A stretch of 64,000 bases of DNA. It comes from Rheinheimera sp. (GTDB lineage Bacteria; Pseudomonadota; Gammaproteobacteria; Enterobacterales; Alteromonadaceae). Position numbers and translations under genes: made by a program. The stretch covers positions 15,191-79,190 of the forward strand of contig DMYW01000069.1 of the NCBI GenBank assembly GCA_003482455.1, written 5' to 3'. How positions within the stretch are numbered: the first letter of the stretch is position 1; the number at the start of each line of letters is the position of its first letter. Shown one piece after another: positions 1 to 7,629 of this stretch. Below the pieces are notes generated by a model. It was not told the origin of the DNA and searched no databases. It saw only the letters and a program-made list of their open reading frames with translations.

Positions 1-222
1 CGTGCGCTTGTATACCAGCACGGGCCGGCCGCGCCAATACAGAGTTTTAACCTCGCCGACCGCCAGTTGCTGGACGTTCAACGTCGTCGCTTGTGCCGGC
101 ATTATGTGCAGAAGGACCAACCCAGCGACTGTCGCGACACGACGCCACCAAGCCCACCGCGAACCAAGCCATGCTTGAGCATCCAGTTGAATTCGAGAAA
201 TTTTCTGCGATATGTTGGGCAT
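1..222 (-). CDS. Rieske-like iron-sulfur membrane protein, N-terminal part only
   Basis: The frame is open from an ATG at 222 to the left edge (74 codons, no stop), so the 3' part lies outside the window. The translation has a basic segment followed by one hydrophobic helix (about residues 20-45, RRVATVAGLVLLHIMPA). It then reads LNVQQLAVGEVKTLYWRG and RPVLVYKRT. The pattern 'L..G....v.WRG+PV.V.+RT' is the one that precedes the [2Fe-2S] domain in bc1-type Rieske subunits. The cluster-binding CxH motifs would lie beyond the edge, so family membership is inferred from the N-terminus. The two genes upstream on the same strand may share its transcript. Alternatively it is an unrelated single-pass membrane protein. 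Confidence 0.6.
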   Translation of the reverse strand, partial: MPNISQKISRIQLDAQAWLGSRWAWWRRVATVAGLVLLHIMPAQATTLNVQQLAVGEVKTLYWRGRPVLVYKRT

Positions 223-321
223 AAGAAATGGCTGTCCTTCGCTAAGCGGCATCTGGTGTTTGGGTGTGCATTCGCTAGGGCGCAATACACTCGCATTCTA
301 GGTTATGCAAACTACTGTAGG

Positions 322-753
322 TTATTCAAAATATTGTGGAAATTGCACCAGCAAGGCTTGGACTTGCGAGGCTGCCGCCGCATCGCCGGTTTCTTTTAGT
401 GCCGTGACTGCTGGCAGCAGTTGCGCCAGAAATAGATGCAGTTGTTGGTGGGCTTCGCCTGTCATAGTGCAACCTGCAATAAGTTGATCCACGTCTTGTT
501 GCAGCTTGCTGCCTAGCTCTTTGCTTGCTGCAGCCGAGCTGACGCGCTCATGCATGATCTGGAATTGTGTCCGGGTGTGCTCATCCAAACGCCACTTAGC
601 GCCATGATTCAGTTGCAGCTGCGTGGTCGCCGCTTCTGCGTGTGGCTGGCCAGTAGCATGTTCCGCATGCGAGTCGTGCATGTCACCACAACCGGCCAGT
701 AGAGCCATGGTGAGTGCTATGGCGAATGTTTTATGTAAATCATTAAAAGTCAT
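322..753 (-). CDS. His-rich periplasmic lipoprotein, unknown function
   Basis: A 143-residue protein with a clear lipoprotein signal: basic start, hydrophobic stretch and lipobox LAGC with Cys22. The mature N-terminus is His-rich (GDMHDSHAEHATGQPHAE, four His in about 17 residues), as in proteins that bind Cu, Ni or Zn in the periplasm. The rest is predicted helical and Gln/Ala-rich (LQQDVDQLIAG, ASQVQALLVQFPQ). I recognise no family. It starts 12 bases after the membrane protein at 766-1074 and precedes the Rieske-like gene on the same strand, so the three may be co-transcribed. Metal binding is inferred from composition only. Confidence 0.7.
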   Translation of the reverse strand: MTFNDLHKTFAIALTMALLAGCGDMHDSHAEHATGQPHAEAATTQLQLNHGAKWRLDEHTRTQFQIMHERVSSAAASKELGSKLQQDVDQLIAGCTMTGEAHQQLHLFLAQLLPAVTALKETGDAAAASQVQALLVQFPQYFE

Positions 754-765
754 AGAAAATCTCTT

Positions 766-1074
766 TTATTGCAGGTTTTTTGCTAATCGACGTTGGCGAA
801 TGGTGTCCAACATGCTTGGTGGATGTTGTCCTTTTACACGCAGCACTGCGGAACGCACCAAGGAACTGCCAAAAGTAAAGGTTAAATAAGTTAAAGCGCC
901 AGTAACTAGGACAAAACACAATTCAACCGCGATATTGCTAGGAATTCCTGACATCACAGCGGCTGGCAAATGCACACATGTTTTAACAACCGTGCCGAAT
1001 ACCATGATGGGCATCATCAACAAGCACCACAGGATGGCCCCGAGCAGATATAAAACAGCCATTAGTTTTTTCAT
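766..1074 (-). CDS. small two-helix inner-membrane protein, unknown
   Basis: A 102-residue protein with hydrophobic segments at about residues 4-32 and 45-70 and a basic C-terminal tail (SMLDTIRQRRLAKNLQ) that should face the cytoplasm. No motif is recognised. It lies 12 bases upstream of the His-rich lipoprotein on the same strand, which favours a short operon. The upstream 254 bases (1075-1328) hold no gene I can support and probably include its promoter. It is called as a gene because of its hydrophobicity pattern and its tight spacing to the next gene. Confidence 0.6.
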   Translation of the reverse strand: MKKLMAVLYLLGAILWCLLMMPIMVFGTVVKTCVHLPAAVMSGIPSNIAVELCFVLVTGALTYLTFTFGSSLVRSAVLRVKGQHPPSMLDTIRQRRLAKNLQ

Positions 1075-1328
1075 AGTTTCCCTTCAACAACAAAGTTCAG
1101 CAGCGCATTCGCATTGAAGCCTTGATAGGTCGAGTCCGCAGTGATGCCGGCCACCACGGACGACAAAACAGCGGTCAAAACGGACAAAGACCTCGAGTAT
1201 ACCGTGAAACATCAGCTCAAGTGCAATCAGCGGTGCGCTACTAGAGCGTTGCCCCACTTGGGCTCAGCCAACACGCAGTTGCTGTGAGTATAAGGACACG
1301 CACTGTGACTATGATGTGAAAGCGGTCG

Positions 1329-1910
1329 CTAGTGGGTTTCGCGTTGCCACTGCAGCGCCTGCTGCACCAGTTCGCTGACAAAGGCGTCTTTGGCGTTGGC
1401 GTAGCGATCGGATTGGCCTTGGCTTTGCGCAAAAGCCTGTTGTTTGACTTGGTTGTAGTCCGTGACGGCTTGTGGGTGAGCACGCAAAAAATCGCGCAGC
1501 GCCAAGTGGCTGTCACTGGCTGGGTGACCCTGCACAAACGCATGCAAGTGATGTGTCCGGTCTTGGCCGTCGGTGGGGGCGGCTAACCAGGGTTGTGCGA
1601 TACCGGCAGGCAATACAAAGTACTGCCGACCGACGATGCCGTTAGCTCCTTTGTGCTGGTAACCCAGTCCTTGCAATAACGCAACACAGGCATCGAGTGC
1701 CGCTTGGTCTGGCACGCACAGCAGCATGTCGATGATGGGTTTAGCCCAAAGTCCAGGCACAGCCGTGCTGCCGATATGCCACAGCTGATAGGATGCGGCA
1801 ACCGGGGCTGGCAGCTGCGCCCACAGCGCTTGTTCGATCCGACGTTGTTCGGTGGTAAATTGCGCCGGCCAGAGCGTTGATGGCGCACAGAGTTGGATCG
1901 GGCGTGCCAT
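1329..1910 (-). CDS. GrpB family protein (UPF0157 nucleotidyltransferase fold)
   Basis: A 193-residue protein with the GrpB signature: HIGSTAVPGLWAKPIIDMLL at about residues 45-64, in which GS and the Asp pair resemble the nucleotidyltransferase-fold active site. A second conserved block, RTHHLHAF, follows, then a C-terminal R.FLRAHP...DYNQVK segment. Cytoplasmic. GrpB proteins are related to the kanamycin/MNT nucleotidyltransferase superfamily, but their substrate is unknown. The gene ends 1329 and is followed on the same strand by no close partner. The upstream diguanylate cyclase gene ends 18 bases before it, so the two are probably co-transcribed. Length is typical for the family. Confidence 0.85.
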   Translation of the reverse strand: MARPIQLCAPSTLWPAQFTTEQRRIEQALWAQLPAPVAASYQLWHIGSTAVPGLWAKPIIDMLLCVPDQAALDACVALLQGLGYQHKGANGIVGRQYFVLPAGIAQPWLAAPTDGQDRTHHLHAFVQGHPASDSHLALRDFLRAHPQAVTDYNQVKQQAFAQSQGQSDRYANAKDAFVSELVQQALQWQRETH

Positions 1911-1927
1911 GGTTCGTCCTGCTGGCG

Positions 1928-3556
1928 TTAGGTGGCGCGCAACACGCGGTTGCGACCTGCTGCTTTGGCCAAATACAAGGTTTTGTCGGCGGCATCAAGC
2001 GCCGCTTGGGCCGACTCAAAGTCGATGCTACTGGCGACGCCGGCACTAAAGGTCACCGAAAACATCTGCTTGTCTTCGTTAAAGGCAATTTGGCTAAACT
2101 GCGACAAGATTTGTTGCATCACGCTAAGCGCATCCTCCGGGGTCGTGTCGGGCAGCAGGACTAAAAACTCTTCGCCGCCGTAGCGGCCAATCGCATCGCT
2201 TTTACGCAGTCGCTGCAACAGCAGCTGCGACAGCGACACAATCACCCGATCGCCAACGGCGTGGCCAAAGCGATCGTTCACCGATTTAAAATGGTCGATG
2301 TCCAACATAATCATGCTGCACGGCTGCTGTTTGCGTTTGGCGATGGCAAACAGTTGTTGCGCCAATTCTTGGATATAACCGTGGTTATGCAAACGTGTCA
2401 GACTGTCTTGTTTCATCAGTTGGCGCAGTTTGCGGCCACGTTTGACCCGTGCATTGAGCTGACTGAGTAACGACTCGATGCTCAAATCTTTTGGGATCAC
2501 ATCGTCAGAACCCAGCTCGACCAAGTCGTCTTTAATCAAGGCGCTTTGCTCGGCCGTCATAAACAAAATCGGCACCGCTTCGTATTCGGGGATCTGTCGA
2601 ATCAACCGCGCCAATTCAGCGCCGTTATAATCTGGCAGGTGATAATCCAGAATGAACAAATCGGGGTTGTAGCCATCCAGTGCAAACAGCAAATCAGCGG
2701 GGCGGGTAACGCCGCGAAATTCAAAGCCGTCATGTTCCAAGATGTTTTTGTAATAGGTCAGAATGGAATCTTGATCGTCAACCATCAATACCCGATATGG
2801 GCGCTCATTTCCCATGTCCAGCAAACTGCGAATTTTTGCCACCAACTCGTTGATTTTCGGAGGCTTATTAAAAAACGCTGCCGCGAGATTGCGCACGGCT
2901 TGCATCCGCACTTCAAAATTATTCTCGCTGGTCATAATGATGGCTTTGCTGCGGCGACGGTGTAGCTCAGCGACAAAGGTAAACACTTCGTCGCGACTGG
3001 CATCAGGCACATTCAGATCGACAATGGCGATAGCCGGCGTCTGTTGCAACAAGTGCTCTTTGGCTTCCGCCAGACTCTTCACCCAGTCCACCGCAAAACC
3101 AAATTCAAACAAGTTGGTTTTCAGCACAAAGCCGTGGCTCTCGCTGTCTTCCAGCAACAAAATTCGTTCGACTAAAGCGGGCAGGGTGGCGCTTGGCACT
3201 ACTTGCAGTGGCACATCGACACTGGATAACTGCTGGCTTTGCTCAATCGCCAACTTTAGCTGCTGCATTTGCTGGAGTAATAGCGGTTGCACGCAGGCAA
3301 AGCCATCAGCGTCGTGGGCATCTGTGCGAAGTAATTCCAGTAAGTGTTCGGCGCAATCTGAAATGGCTGGTAAGCCAAAGGTGCCACTGGAGCCCTTGAG
3401 CACATGCAGGCGGCTCACTAACTCATGGTAGCCATAGGCGTTCCAGCGTTGCTGTAACTTGTAGAAGATCTCTTCAACTTGGCTGCATTGCTGCGGTAGT
3501 CGCGCTCGATAGTTCTGCGACAACTCAGCAATTTTCGCCTTTAACACATCTGACAT
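1928..3556 (-). CDS. Hpt-REC-REC-GGDEF diguanylate cyclase
   Basis: A multi-domain signalling protein. An N-terminal Hpt domain carries the phosphoacceptor His51 in HVLKGSSGTF. REC1 follows (acidic LEDSES, phosphoacceptor in AIVDLNVPD), then REC2 (MVDDQDS, acceptor in FILDYHLPDYNG). The C-terminal GGDEF domain has an intact GRYGGEEFLVLLPD catalytic motif. An inhibitory I-site RxxD (RKSD) sits five residues before GGEEF, so c-di-GMP synthesis with product inhibition is expected. The start at 3556 is chosen because the Hpt domain begins there. An in-frame ATG at 3634 would add 26 unstructured residues. Cytoplasmic and presumably driven by phosphorelay. No cognate kinase is adjacent. GrpB follows after 18 bases. 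Confidence 0.9.
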   Translation of the reverse strand: MSDVLKAKIAELSQNYRARLPQQCSQVEEIFYKLQQRWNAYGYHELVSRLHVLKGSSGTFGLPAISDCAEHLLELLRTDAHDADGFACVQPLLLQQMQQLKLAIEQSQQLSSVDVPLQVVPSATLPALVERILLLEDSESHGFVLKTNLFEFGFAVDWVKSLAEAKEHLLQQTPAIAIVDLNVPDASRDEVFTFVAELHRRRSKAIIMTSENNFEVRMQAVRNLAAAFFNKPPKINELVAKIRSLLDMGNERPYRVLMVDDQDSILTYYKNILEHDGFEFRGVTRPADLLFALDGYNPDLFILDYHLPDYNGAELARLIRQIPEYEAVPILFMTAEQSALIKDDLVELGSDDVIPKDLSIESLLSQLNARVKRGRKLRQLMKQDSLTRLHNHGYIQELAQQLFAIAKRKQQPCSMIMLDIDHFKSVNDRFGHAVGDRVIVSLSQLLLQRLRKSDAIGRYGGEEFLVLLPDTTPEDALSVMQQILSQFSQIAFNEDKQMFSVTFSAGVASSIDFESAQAALDAADKTLYLAKAAGRNRVLRAT

Positions 3557-3702
3557 AACCAACAAATTCCAACGTTGTGTGTCCAGACGTCCTTGTGTGC
3601 CACCTTGCGCAGCCTCGTGCCGCTGCTGCATCAAGCGCCCAGTGTGTAAGATGTCGCGCCAAGCGTCAACCTTGCGCGATAAATCAACTAGTTAGCCAAC
3701 AG

Positions 3703-3721
3703 ACGCAACCTAACGTTGCGT
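3703..3721 (-). terminator. 7-bp hairpin after the thioesterase gene, no U-tract
   Basis: ACGCAAC at 3703-3709 is the reverse complement of GTTGCGT at 3715-3721, with a five-base loop. It lies 30 bases beyond the stop of the thioesterase gene on the minus strand. There is no T-run, so intrinsic termination is doubtful. It may only be an mRNA-stabilising hairpin. Confidence 0.3.
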
Positions 3722-3751
3722 CCAAGGCCGGCGCACGGTCTGGTCTGCAGG

Positions 3752-4135
3752 TTATAGCTGCTGCAGCTGCTGTTTTTGCTCTTCGCTCAGTGGCACACTT
3801 TGCTTGCTGGCGAAATCATAATGCACCAACACAGCGACACCACTGGCGCAGCGCCGGCCTTGTTGCCAGGCTTCTTGCGTCACATCAAACGACGAACCGC
3901 CGATGCGGCTAACCCAAGTGCGGATCTCCACCGCATCGCCATAAAACAGCTCGGCATGAAATTCGATGCTGAATTTCGCCAAGATCAGCCGCCAGTCGCT
4001 AGGGGCTAAGTTGGCAGTAAACACTTGAAAGACCTTGTCGCGTGCGCCTTCAAACCAAGTGGCCAGCACTGTGTTGTTGATATGGCCGAGCGCGTCGGTT
4101 TCATTAAAGCGCGGTTGGAGCGGGTAGCTGTACAT
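3752..4135 (-). CDS. acyl-CoA thioesterase, 4-hydroxybenzoyl-CoA thioesterase family
   Basis: A 127-residue single hotdog-fold protein. The N-terminal motif RFNETDALGHINNTVLATWFEGAR contains the D.lGHiNN active-site helix of YbgC/FcbC-type thioesterases, with Asp as the likely catalytic residue. The FSIEF...Y.D.V.I.TWV strand pattern follows. It would hydrolyse short or aromatic acyl-CoA esters in the cytoplasm. The start at 4135 is preferred because AAGGA lies eight bases upstream. An in-frame ATG at 4225 would add 30 residues that do not fit the family. It is divergent from the SDR gene starting at 4248, so both promoters must lie in about 110 bases. Confidence 0.87.
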   Translation of the reverse strand: MYSYPLQPRFNETDALGHINNTVLATWFEGARDKVFQVFTANLAPSDWRLILAKFSIEFHAELFYGDAVEIRTWVSRIGGSSFDVTQEAWQQGRRCASGVAVLVHYDFASKQSVPLSEEQKQQLQQL

Positions 4136-4247
4136 AGATGTTCCTTGGTGATGTTCCTGGGTCAACAAGCGGCGCGGCCAAGGCCTAGCATAGCTCGGGG
4201 CTGAAAAGTCAGTTAGCATAAACAAAAAGCAGAGTTAGGAACAACGC

Positions 4248-5081
4248 ATGTCAGCACCTCGCACCGCCTTAATTACCGGCGCCAACAGTGGCATTGGACT
4301 CGCCCTTGCCACTGAGTTGCAGCAACAAGGCTATCAAGTGATCGCGACGGCGCGGCGCGATGATGCAGTAGCAAAGCTTGCAGCGGCGGGTTTCTTGGCA
4401 TTACCGCTGGATGTCAACGATACAAAGTCGCGCCAAGCGCTACGGCAGGCGCTGCAAGCGCGTGGATTGTCGGTCGATTTGCTCGTTAACAACGCCGGTT
4501 TTGGCGCTATGGGGCCTGTACTCGATTTCACCGAGCAGCAATGGCAAGCCCAGTTTGCGACGAACCTGTTTGCGGTGGCGCTGGTGACCAAAGAACTGTT
4601 GCCGCTGCTTGAAGCGGCGCAAGGGCGAGTGCTGAATATCGGTAGTGTCAGTGCCAGTTTAGTCACGCCATTTGCTGGGGCTTATTGCGCGTCGAAAGCA
4701 GCGCTGCATGCCATCAGCGAAGCGATGCAAATGGAACTCGCGCCGCTGGGCGTAGCGGTGCAGTGGGTAGTGACAGGTGCGGTCGACACCGGTTTTGCTG
4801 CGCGCGCTAGTGCGGAGTTGCAGTGGTTGTCCGAGCAATCGCCGTGGTGGCGGTTTCGCGATGGCATCACCCGTCGCGCCAATGCTTCGCAAGACTTTCC
4901 AACGTCGGCGGCCGCGTATGCGAAAGCCTTGGTCAAACAGCTGCAGCGACCGCCGACGCGATCGCCGCTGTACGTCGGCCGCGGTGCTCGGCTGTTGCCT
5001 TGGTTAAAACGCTGGCTGCCATGGCCGCTATTGTCTTGGATTTTAAGCCGCAAGTTTGGTTTGTCTGCGCCAACGCGTTAG
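4248..5081 (+). CDS. short-chain dehydrogenase/reductase (classical SDR)
   Basis: A 277-residue Rossmann-fold oxidoreductase. The NAD(P)-binding motif TGANSGIG is near residue 10, NNAGFG marks the central strand, a Ser lies in NIGSVSASLV, and YCASK (YxxxK) gives the catalytic Tyr and Lys. ARRDD after the second beta strand has basic residues, favouring NADP(H). The C-terminus is basic and hydrophobic (LPWLKRWLPWPLLSWILSRKFG) and may touch the membrane, as in SDRs acting on lipids or sterols. The substrate cannot be told. The next gene is convergent, with 164 bases between, in which I see no feature. Confidence 0.9.
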   Translation: MSAPRTALITGANSGIGLALATELQQQGYQVIATARRDDAVAKLAAAGFLALPLDVNDTKSRQALRQALQARGLSVDLLVNNAGFGAMGPVLDFTEQQWQAQFATNLFAVALVTKELLPLLEAAQGRVLNIGSVSASLVTPFAGAYCASKAALHAISEAMQMELAPLGVAVQWVVTGAVDTGFAARASAELQWLSEQSPWWRFRDGITRRANASQDFPTSAAAYAKALVKQLQRPPTRSPLYVGRGARLLPWLKRWLPWPLLSWILSRKFGLSAPTR

Positions 5082-5245
5082 GCCGCAATCGCGGTGATTG
5101 ACGGGCTGAGACTGGTGAGCTGAGATAGTCGATCTGTTGAAGGCGTGTCGGCGTGATAAATGGCGATGGATCAAGCGCGGTTGGCCCATCGCAAGGCTCT
5201 AAAAACGCTGCAGCACGGCGGCGCGCCAACTGCAGCTTCTTGGGG

Positions 5246-6097
5246 TTAGTGGCTGCCTTGGTACAAGGTGCGGATCCATTTCTCTTCGTTGATAAACTGC
5301 CAGCTCCAGCTTTGCCAAGTCTTGCCGAGGCCTTTCTGCACCGCTTGGTCTTCGCTCAGGCCTTGTTGTTTCATCAACAGCACTTGCGCTTGGGTTTGTT
5401 CGATCATCGCCAAAAAGCGCTGCAAGTCTGCTTTATCACTGAGGGCGCCATGGCCGGGGATTATCTGCGTTTTATCATCCATCTTACTTAGTAATGCTTT
5501 GATATTGTTGATATATCCAGCAACTGAACCGCCGCTTTTTAAATCGATAAACGGGAAGCGGTCGACAAAAAACAAATCGCCCAAATGCACTGTGTTCAAG
5601 TCTTTAAACCACACCACTAAGTCGGTGTCAGTGTGACTTGGCGCTTGGGTAATCAGCTGCATGGTCACGCCGTTGCGTTGCCAGGTTTTTTCGCCGCTAA
5701 AGGTGTCGGTGGGCAAGCCTTTGCGGTCAAATTTGCTGTCTTGAGCTAGGCGTTTGCCGGTGTTGTCGCTGGCAATGATCGGCACACCGGCCGCCAGTGC
5801 CGCATTGCCGCTGACATGGTCGCCATGAAAGTGGGTGTTGATCAGGCTATTCACCTTGGCTCCCGCTTTGAGTTGCGCTAGCTGCTGTTTTACCGCGTCA
5901 GCGGCGTTAGCGTATTTGGCGTCAATCAACACAAAACCATCGTCACCGACCACTACGGCCATATTGCCGCCGCTGCCTTCTAGCATATAGACAGGACCTG
6001 CGACCGGCACTGTGGTCACAGTAGCGGCTGTTTGTGCCATCAAAGACAGACTGGCCGAGCAAAGTGCGGCAACTGCCGCGAAGCGGAAAAACATCAT
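5246..6097 (-). CDS. periplasmic metallo-beta-lactamase-fold hydrolase
   Basis: A 283-residue protein with a Sec signal peptide (about residues 1-21, ending LMAQTA) and an MBL fold. The zinc motif is NTHFHGDHVSGN (HxHxDH), a later His lies in APSHTDTDLVVWF, an Asp in LGDLFF, and the last ligand in IIPGHGALSDK, so two metal ions are expected. The layout resembles subclass-B1-like and quinoprotein-relay-associated MBL proteins rather than a resistance enzyme. The substrate is unknown. It is transcribed alone, 86 bases upstream of the hvfX 5' side on the same strand. Confidence 0.88.
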   Translation of the reverse strand: MMFFRFAAVAALCSASLSLMAQTAATVTTVPVAGPVYMLEGSGGNMAVVVGDDGFVLIDAKYANAADAVKQQLAQLKAGAKVNSLINTHFHGDHVSGNAALAAGVPIIASDNTGKRLAQDSKFDRKGLPTDTFSGEKTWQRNGVTMQLITQAPSHTDTDLVVWFKDLNTVHLGDLFFVDRFPFIDLKSGGSVAGYINNIKALLSKMDDKTQIIPGHGALSDKADLQRFLAMIEQTQAQVLLMKQQGLSEDQAVQKGLGKTWQSWSWQFINEEKWIRTLYQGSH

Positions 6098-6183
6098 CTG
6101 GACCTCAAATTCTAGTTATGACAGGCGGTTTTGGTACGCCCTAACCATGGCGACTGGATCAATCATGGCCTGACAGGGCTTGC

Positions 6184-6798
6184 TCAGGAGCTTTGCTGGC
6201 TGTACCGGCTTAACCAATGATCCAAGCTGGTCCAGCGGCCGCCGCCAGTGACCAGCAACATCAATAACATCAATAAGTAGGTAGCGGCAAATTCGGCGCC
6301 GTTATTTAAAATCACCAAGTTGCCGCTGGACGTCAACCAGTCGTAATTGCCGTGTTGTTGCAGGATGCTTTGGGCACGCTGGAGTTTTTCGGCGCTTGCC
6401 AGCACAGAATCGTCGCGCCACAAAGTACCATTGGCGAGCCAACTATGGCTGTCGGCAATCGCCAGCCAACCGTGTTCAGCGTGCACTGTGACGATGGCGA
6501 CCAGCATAGTGATCGCCAGCGGCAGAGCAGCCAAGCGCGTGGCGAGGCCGATGAGAATCAACACGCCGCCGACCAATTCAGTGGTGGTGGCCAGCAACGC
6601 CATCAACCAAGGCCAAGGTAAATTCAAGCCATCCGCGCCAAACCATGCGACTGTATCGGCAAAATACGCATATTTTTGCCAGCCCGCTTGCAGCAACACA
6701 GGCGCTAAATAACAACGAACGAGCAAAGGTGGCAGCCCATCGCATTGCTGGGCTAGGGCTAAGGTTTGGCGGTAAAGTTGGCTGATCATGGCGCGCAT
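6184..6798 (-). CDS. hvfX: HvfX-like DoxX family membrane protein of a Cu-RiPP cluster
   Basis: A 204-residue DoxX-family protein with four hydrophobic segments. The first holds LLVRCYLAPVLLQAGWQKY, followed by LMALLATTTELVGGVLILIG, LPLAITMLVAIVTVHAEHGW and a C-terminal LLMLLMLLVTGGGRW. DoxX-like proteins (HvfX, also called BufD in some clusters) commonly accompany HvfA/DUF692/DUF2063 genes and are proposed membrane partners in copper handling. Here it is divergent from hvfA across 186 bases, suggesting shared control rather than an operon. The assignment to the hvf system rests on this neighbourhood. DoxX alone would not be specific. Confidence 0.8.
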   Translation of the reverse strand: MRAMISQLYRQTLALAQQCDGLPPLLVRCYLAPVLLQAGWQKYAYFADTVAWFGADGLNLPWPWLMALLATTTELVGGVLILIGLATRLAALPLAITMLVAIVTVHAEHGWLAIADSHSWLANGTLWRDDSVLASAEKLQRAQSILQQHGNYDWLTSSGNLVILNNGAEFAATYLLMLLMLLVTGGGRWTSLDHWLSRYSQQSS

Positions 6799-6903
6799 TG
6801 GGCGGTATTCCTTCGGGTAATAAGTGGATGCTGCAAGGCAAGACCTCGTGGTGGCGACAAAACTTTCAGCGCGGGTGAAAAATATTTTTGCAAATTTTTT
6901 GAA

Positions 6904-6930
6904 AGTAACGGTGGAGTCGTCGGGTCTATA
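6904..6930 (+). promoter_or_regulatory. possible ECF-sigma-type promoter of hvfA
   Basis: AGTAACG (about 6904-6910) and GTCTATA (6924-6930) upstream of hvfA resemble the AAC-type -35 and GTC-type -10 elements of extracytoplasmic-function sigma factors. The AAC to GTC distance is about 15 bases, slightly shorter than usual. HvfA/bufferin operons in other bacteria are often ECF-controlled. No sigma or anti-sigma gene lies in this window. Low-confidence pattern call. Confidence 0.3.
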
Positions 6931-6984
6931 TCGGCAGAATCAACGCAGAGTGTGTTGATACTCCCCATCAAACAGGACAGAAAA

Positions 6985-7404
6985 ATGAACCATTCAAAAT
7001 CAATCGCAGTGACAGGTTTAGTGTTGGCATCCTTGGCAGGCGCTACCGCGCAAGCCAATCCATTTGCAGCGACGTCGCTGACTCACGGCTATCAAATTGT
7101 CGCAGCAGAAGCGGCGTGTGGCGGTAACGCAGACAGCAAAGACGCCGTGAAAACGGACGGCGCGAAAAAAGACCACGAAGGCAAATGTGGTGAAGGCAAA
7201 TGCGGTGGCGACAAGAAAAAAGCCGCTGCAACAACCGACAAAGCGGCCGAAGGCAAATGTGGTGAAGGCAAGTGCGGTGAAGGCAAGTGCGGCGAAAACA
7301 TGGGCAAAGCCGATGCCAAAGCAGCTGACGCCAAAACCAAAGAAGCCAAATGCGGCGCTGAGCACAAAAAAGCCAGCGAAGGCAGCTGCGGCGGCGCTAT
7401 GTAA
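6985..7404 (+). CDS. hvfA: HvfA-family RiPP metallophore precursor (bufferin-type)
   Basis: A 139-residue precursor with a Sec signal peptide (residues 1 to about 24, ending ATAQA). A Lys/Ala/Asp-rich low-complexity body follows. It contains five EGKCG pentapeptides (a pair, then a triplet), plus one EAKCG and one EGSCG; an eighth Cys lies in ACGG. Every Cys is followed by Gly. In characterised HvfA proteins the EGKCG Cys is oxidised by a DUF692 enzyme to an oxazolone/thioamide-type copper ligand, and the peptide buffers copper in the periplasm. The ATG at 6985 is chosen because the signal peptide starts there; the frame is open further upstream but lacks such sequence. It is followed by an intrinsic terminator and then hvfB and hvfC. 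Confidence 0.93.
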   Translation: MNHSKSIAVTGLVLASLAGATAQANPFAATSLTHGYQIVAAEAACGGNADSKDAVKTDGAKKDHEGKCGEGKCGGDKKKAAATTDKAAEGKCGEGKCGEGKCGENMGKADAKAADAKTKEAKCGAEHKKASEGSCGGAM

Positions 7405-7463
7405 GCGAGCGGCATCCAGCGCTCGCCACACGACAACGGTGCCGGCGAGCCGCCTGATGCACC

Positions 7464-7495
7464 ATGGCCACAGCAACGTCTGTGGCCATCTTTTT
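7464..7495 (+). terminator. intrinsic terminator/attenuator between hvfA and hvfB
   Basis: ATGGCCACAG (7464-7473) pairs perfectly with CTGTGGCCAT (7480-7489) over a six-base loop and is followed by CTTTTT. A ten-base-pair stem and a U-run make a strong Rho-independent terminator 60 bases after hvfA. Because hvfB has no obvious promoter of its own, partial read-through would give much precursor and little enzyme, the usual stoichiometry for RiPP operons. The 7405-7629 interval also holds a small GCTTGG/CCAAGC hairpin just upstream of hvfB. Confidence 0.85.
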
Positions 7496-7629
7496 CATTG
7501 AATATCCCGTGCTTTGCAGCGAAAACCTTCTCGCAAAAATGTGTACATGCTACGAGTAGCAGGCGTACGGCGAAGTTTTTCTGGCAAAGCCAAGCTTGGT
7601 ACCCCAAGCGGTGATCTGCGGAGTCAACC

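Noticed and set aside
67..399. 110-residue open frame on the plus strand
   Set aside because: It overlaps the Rieske-like N-terminus and the lipoprotein on the opposite strand and has no family-like sequence.
7190..7300. Short nucleotide repeats resembling a CRISPR or microsatellite
   Set aside because: They are the EGKCG codons of hvfA, in frame and coding.
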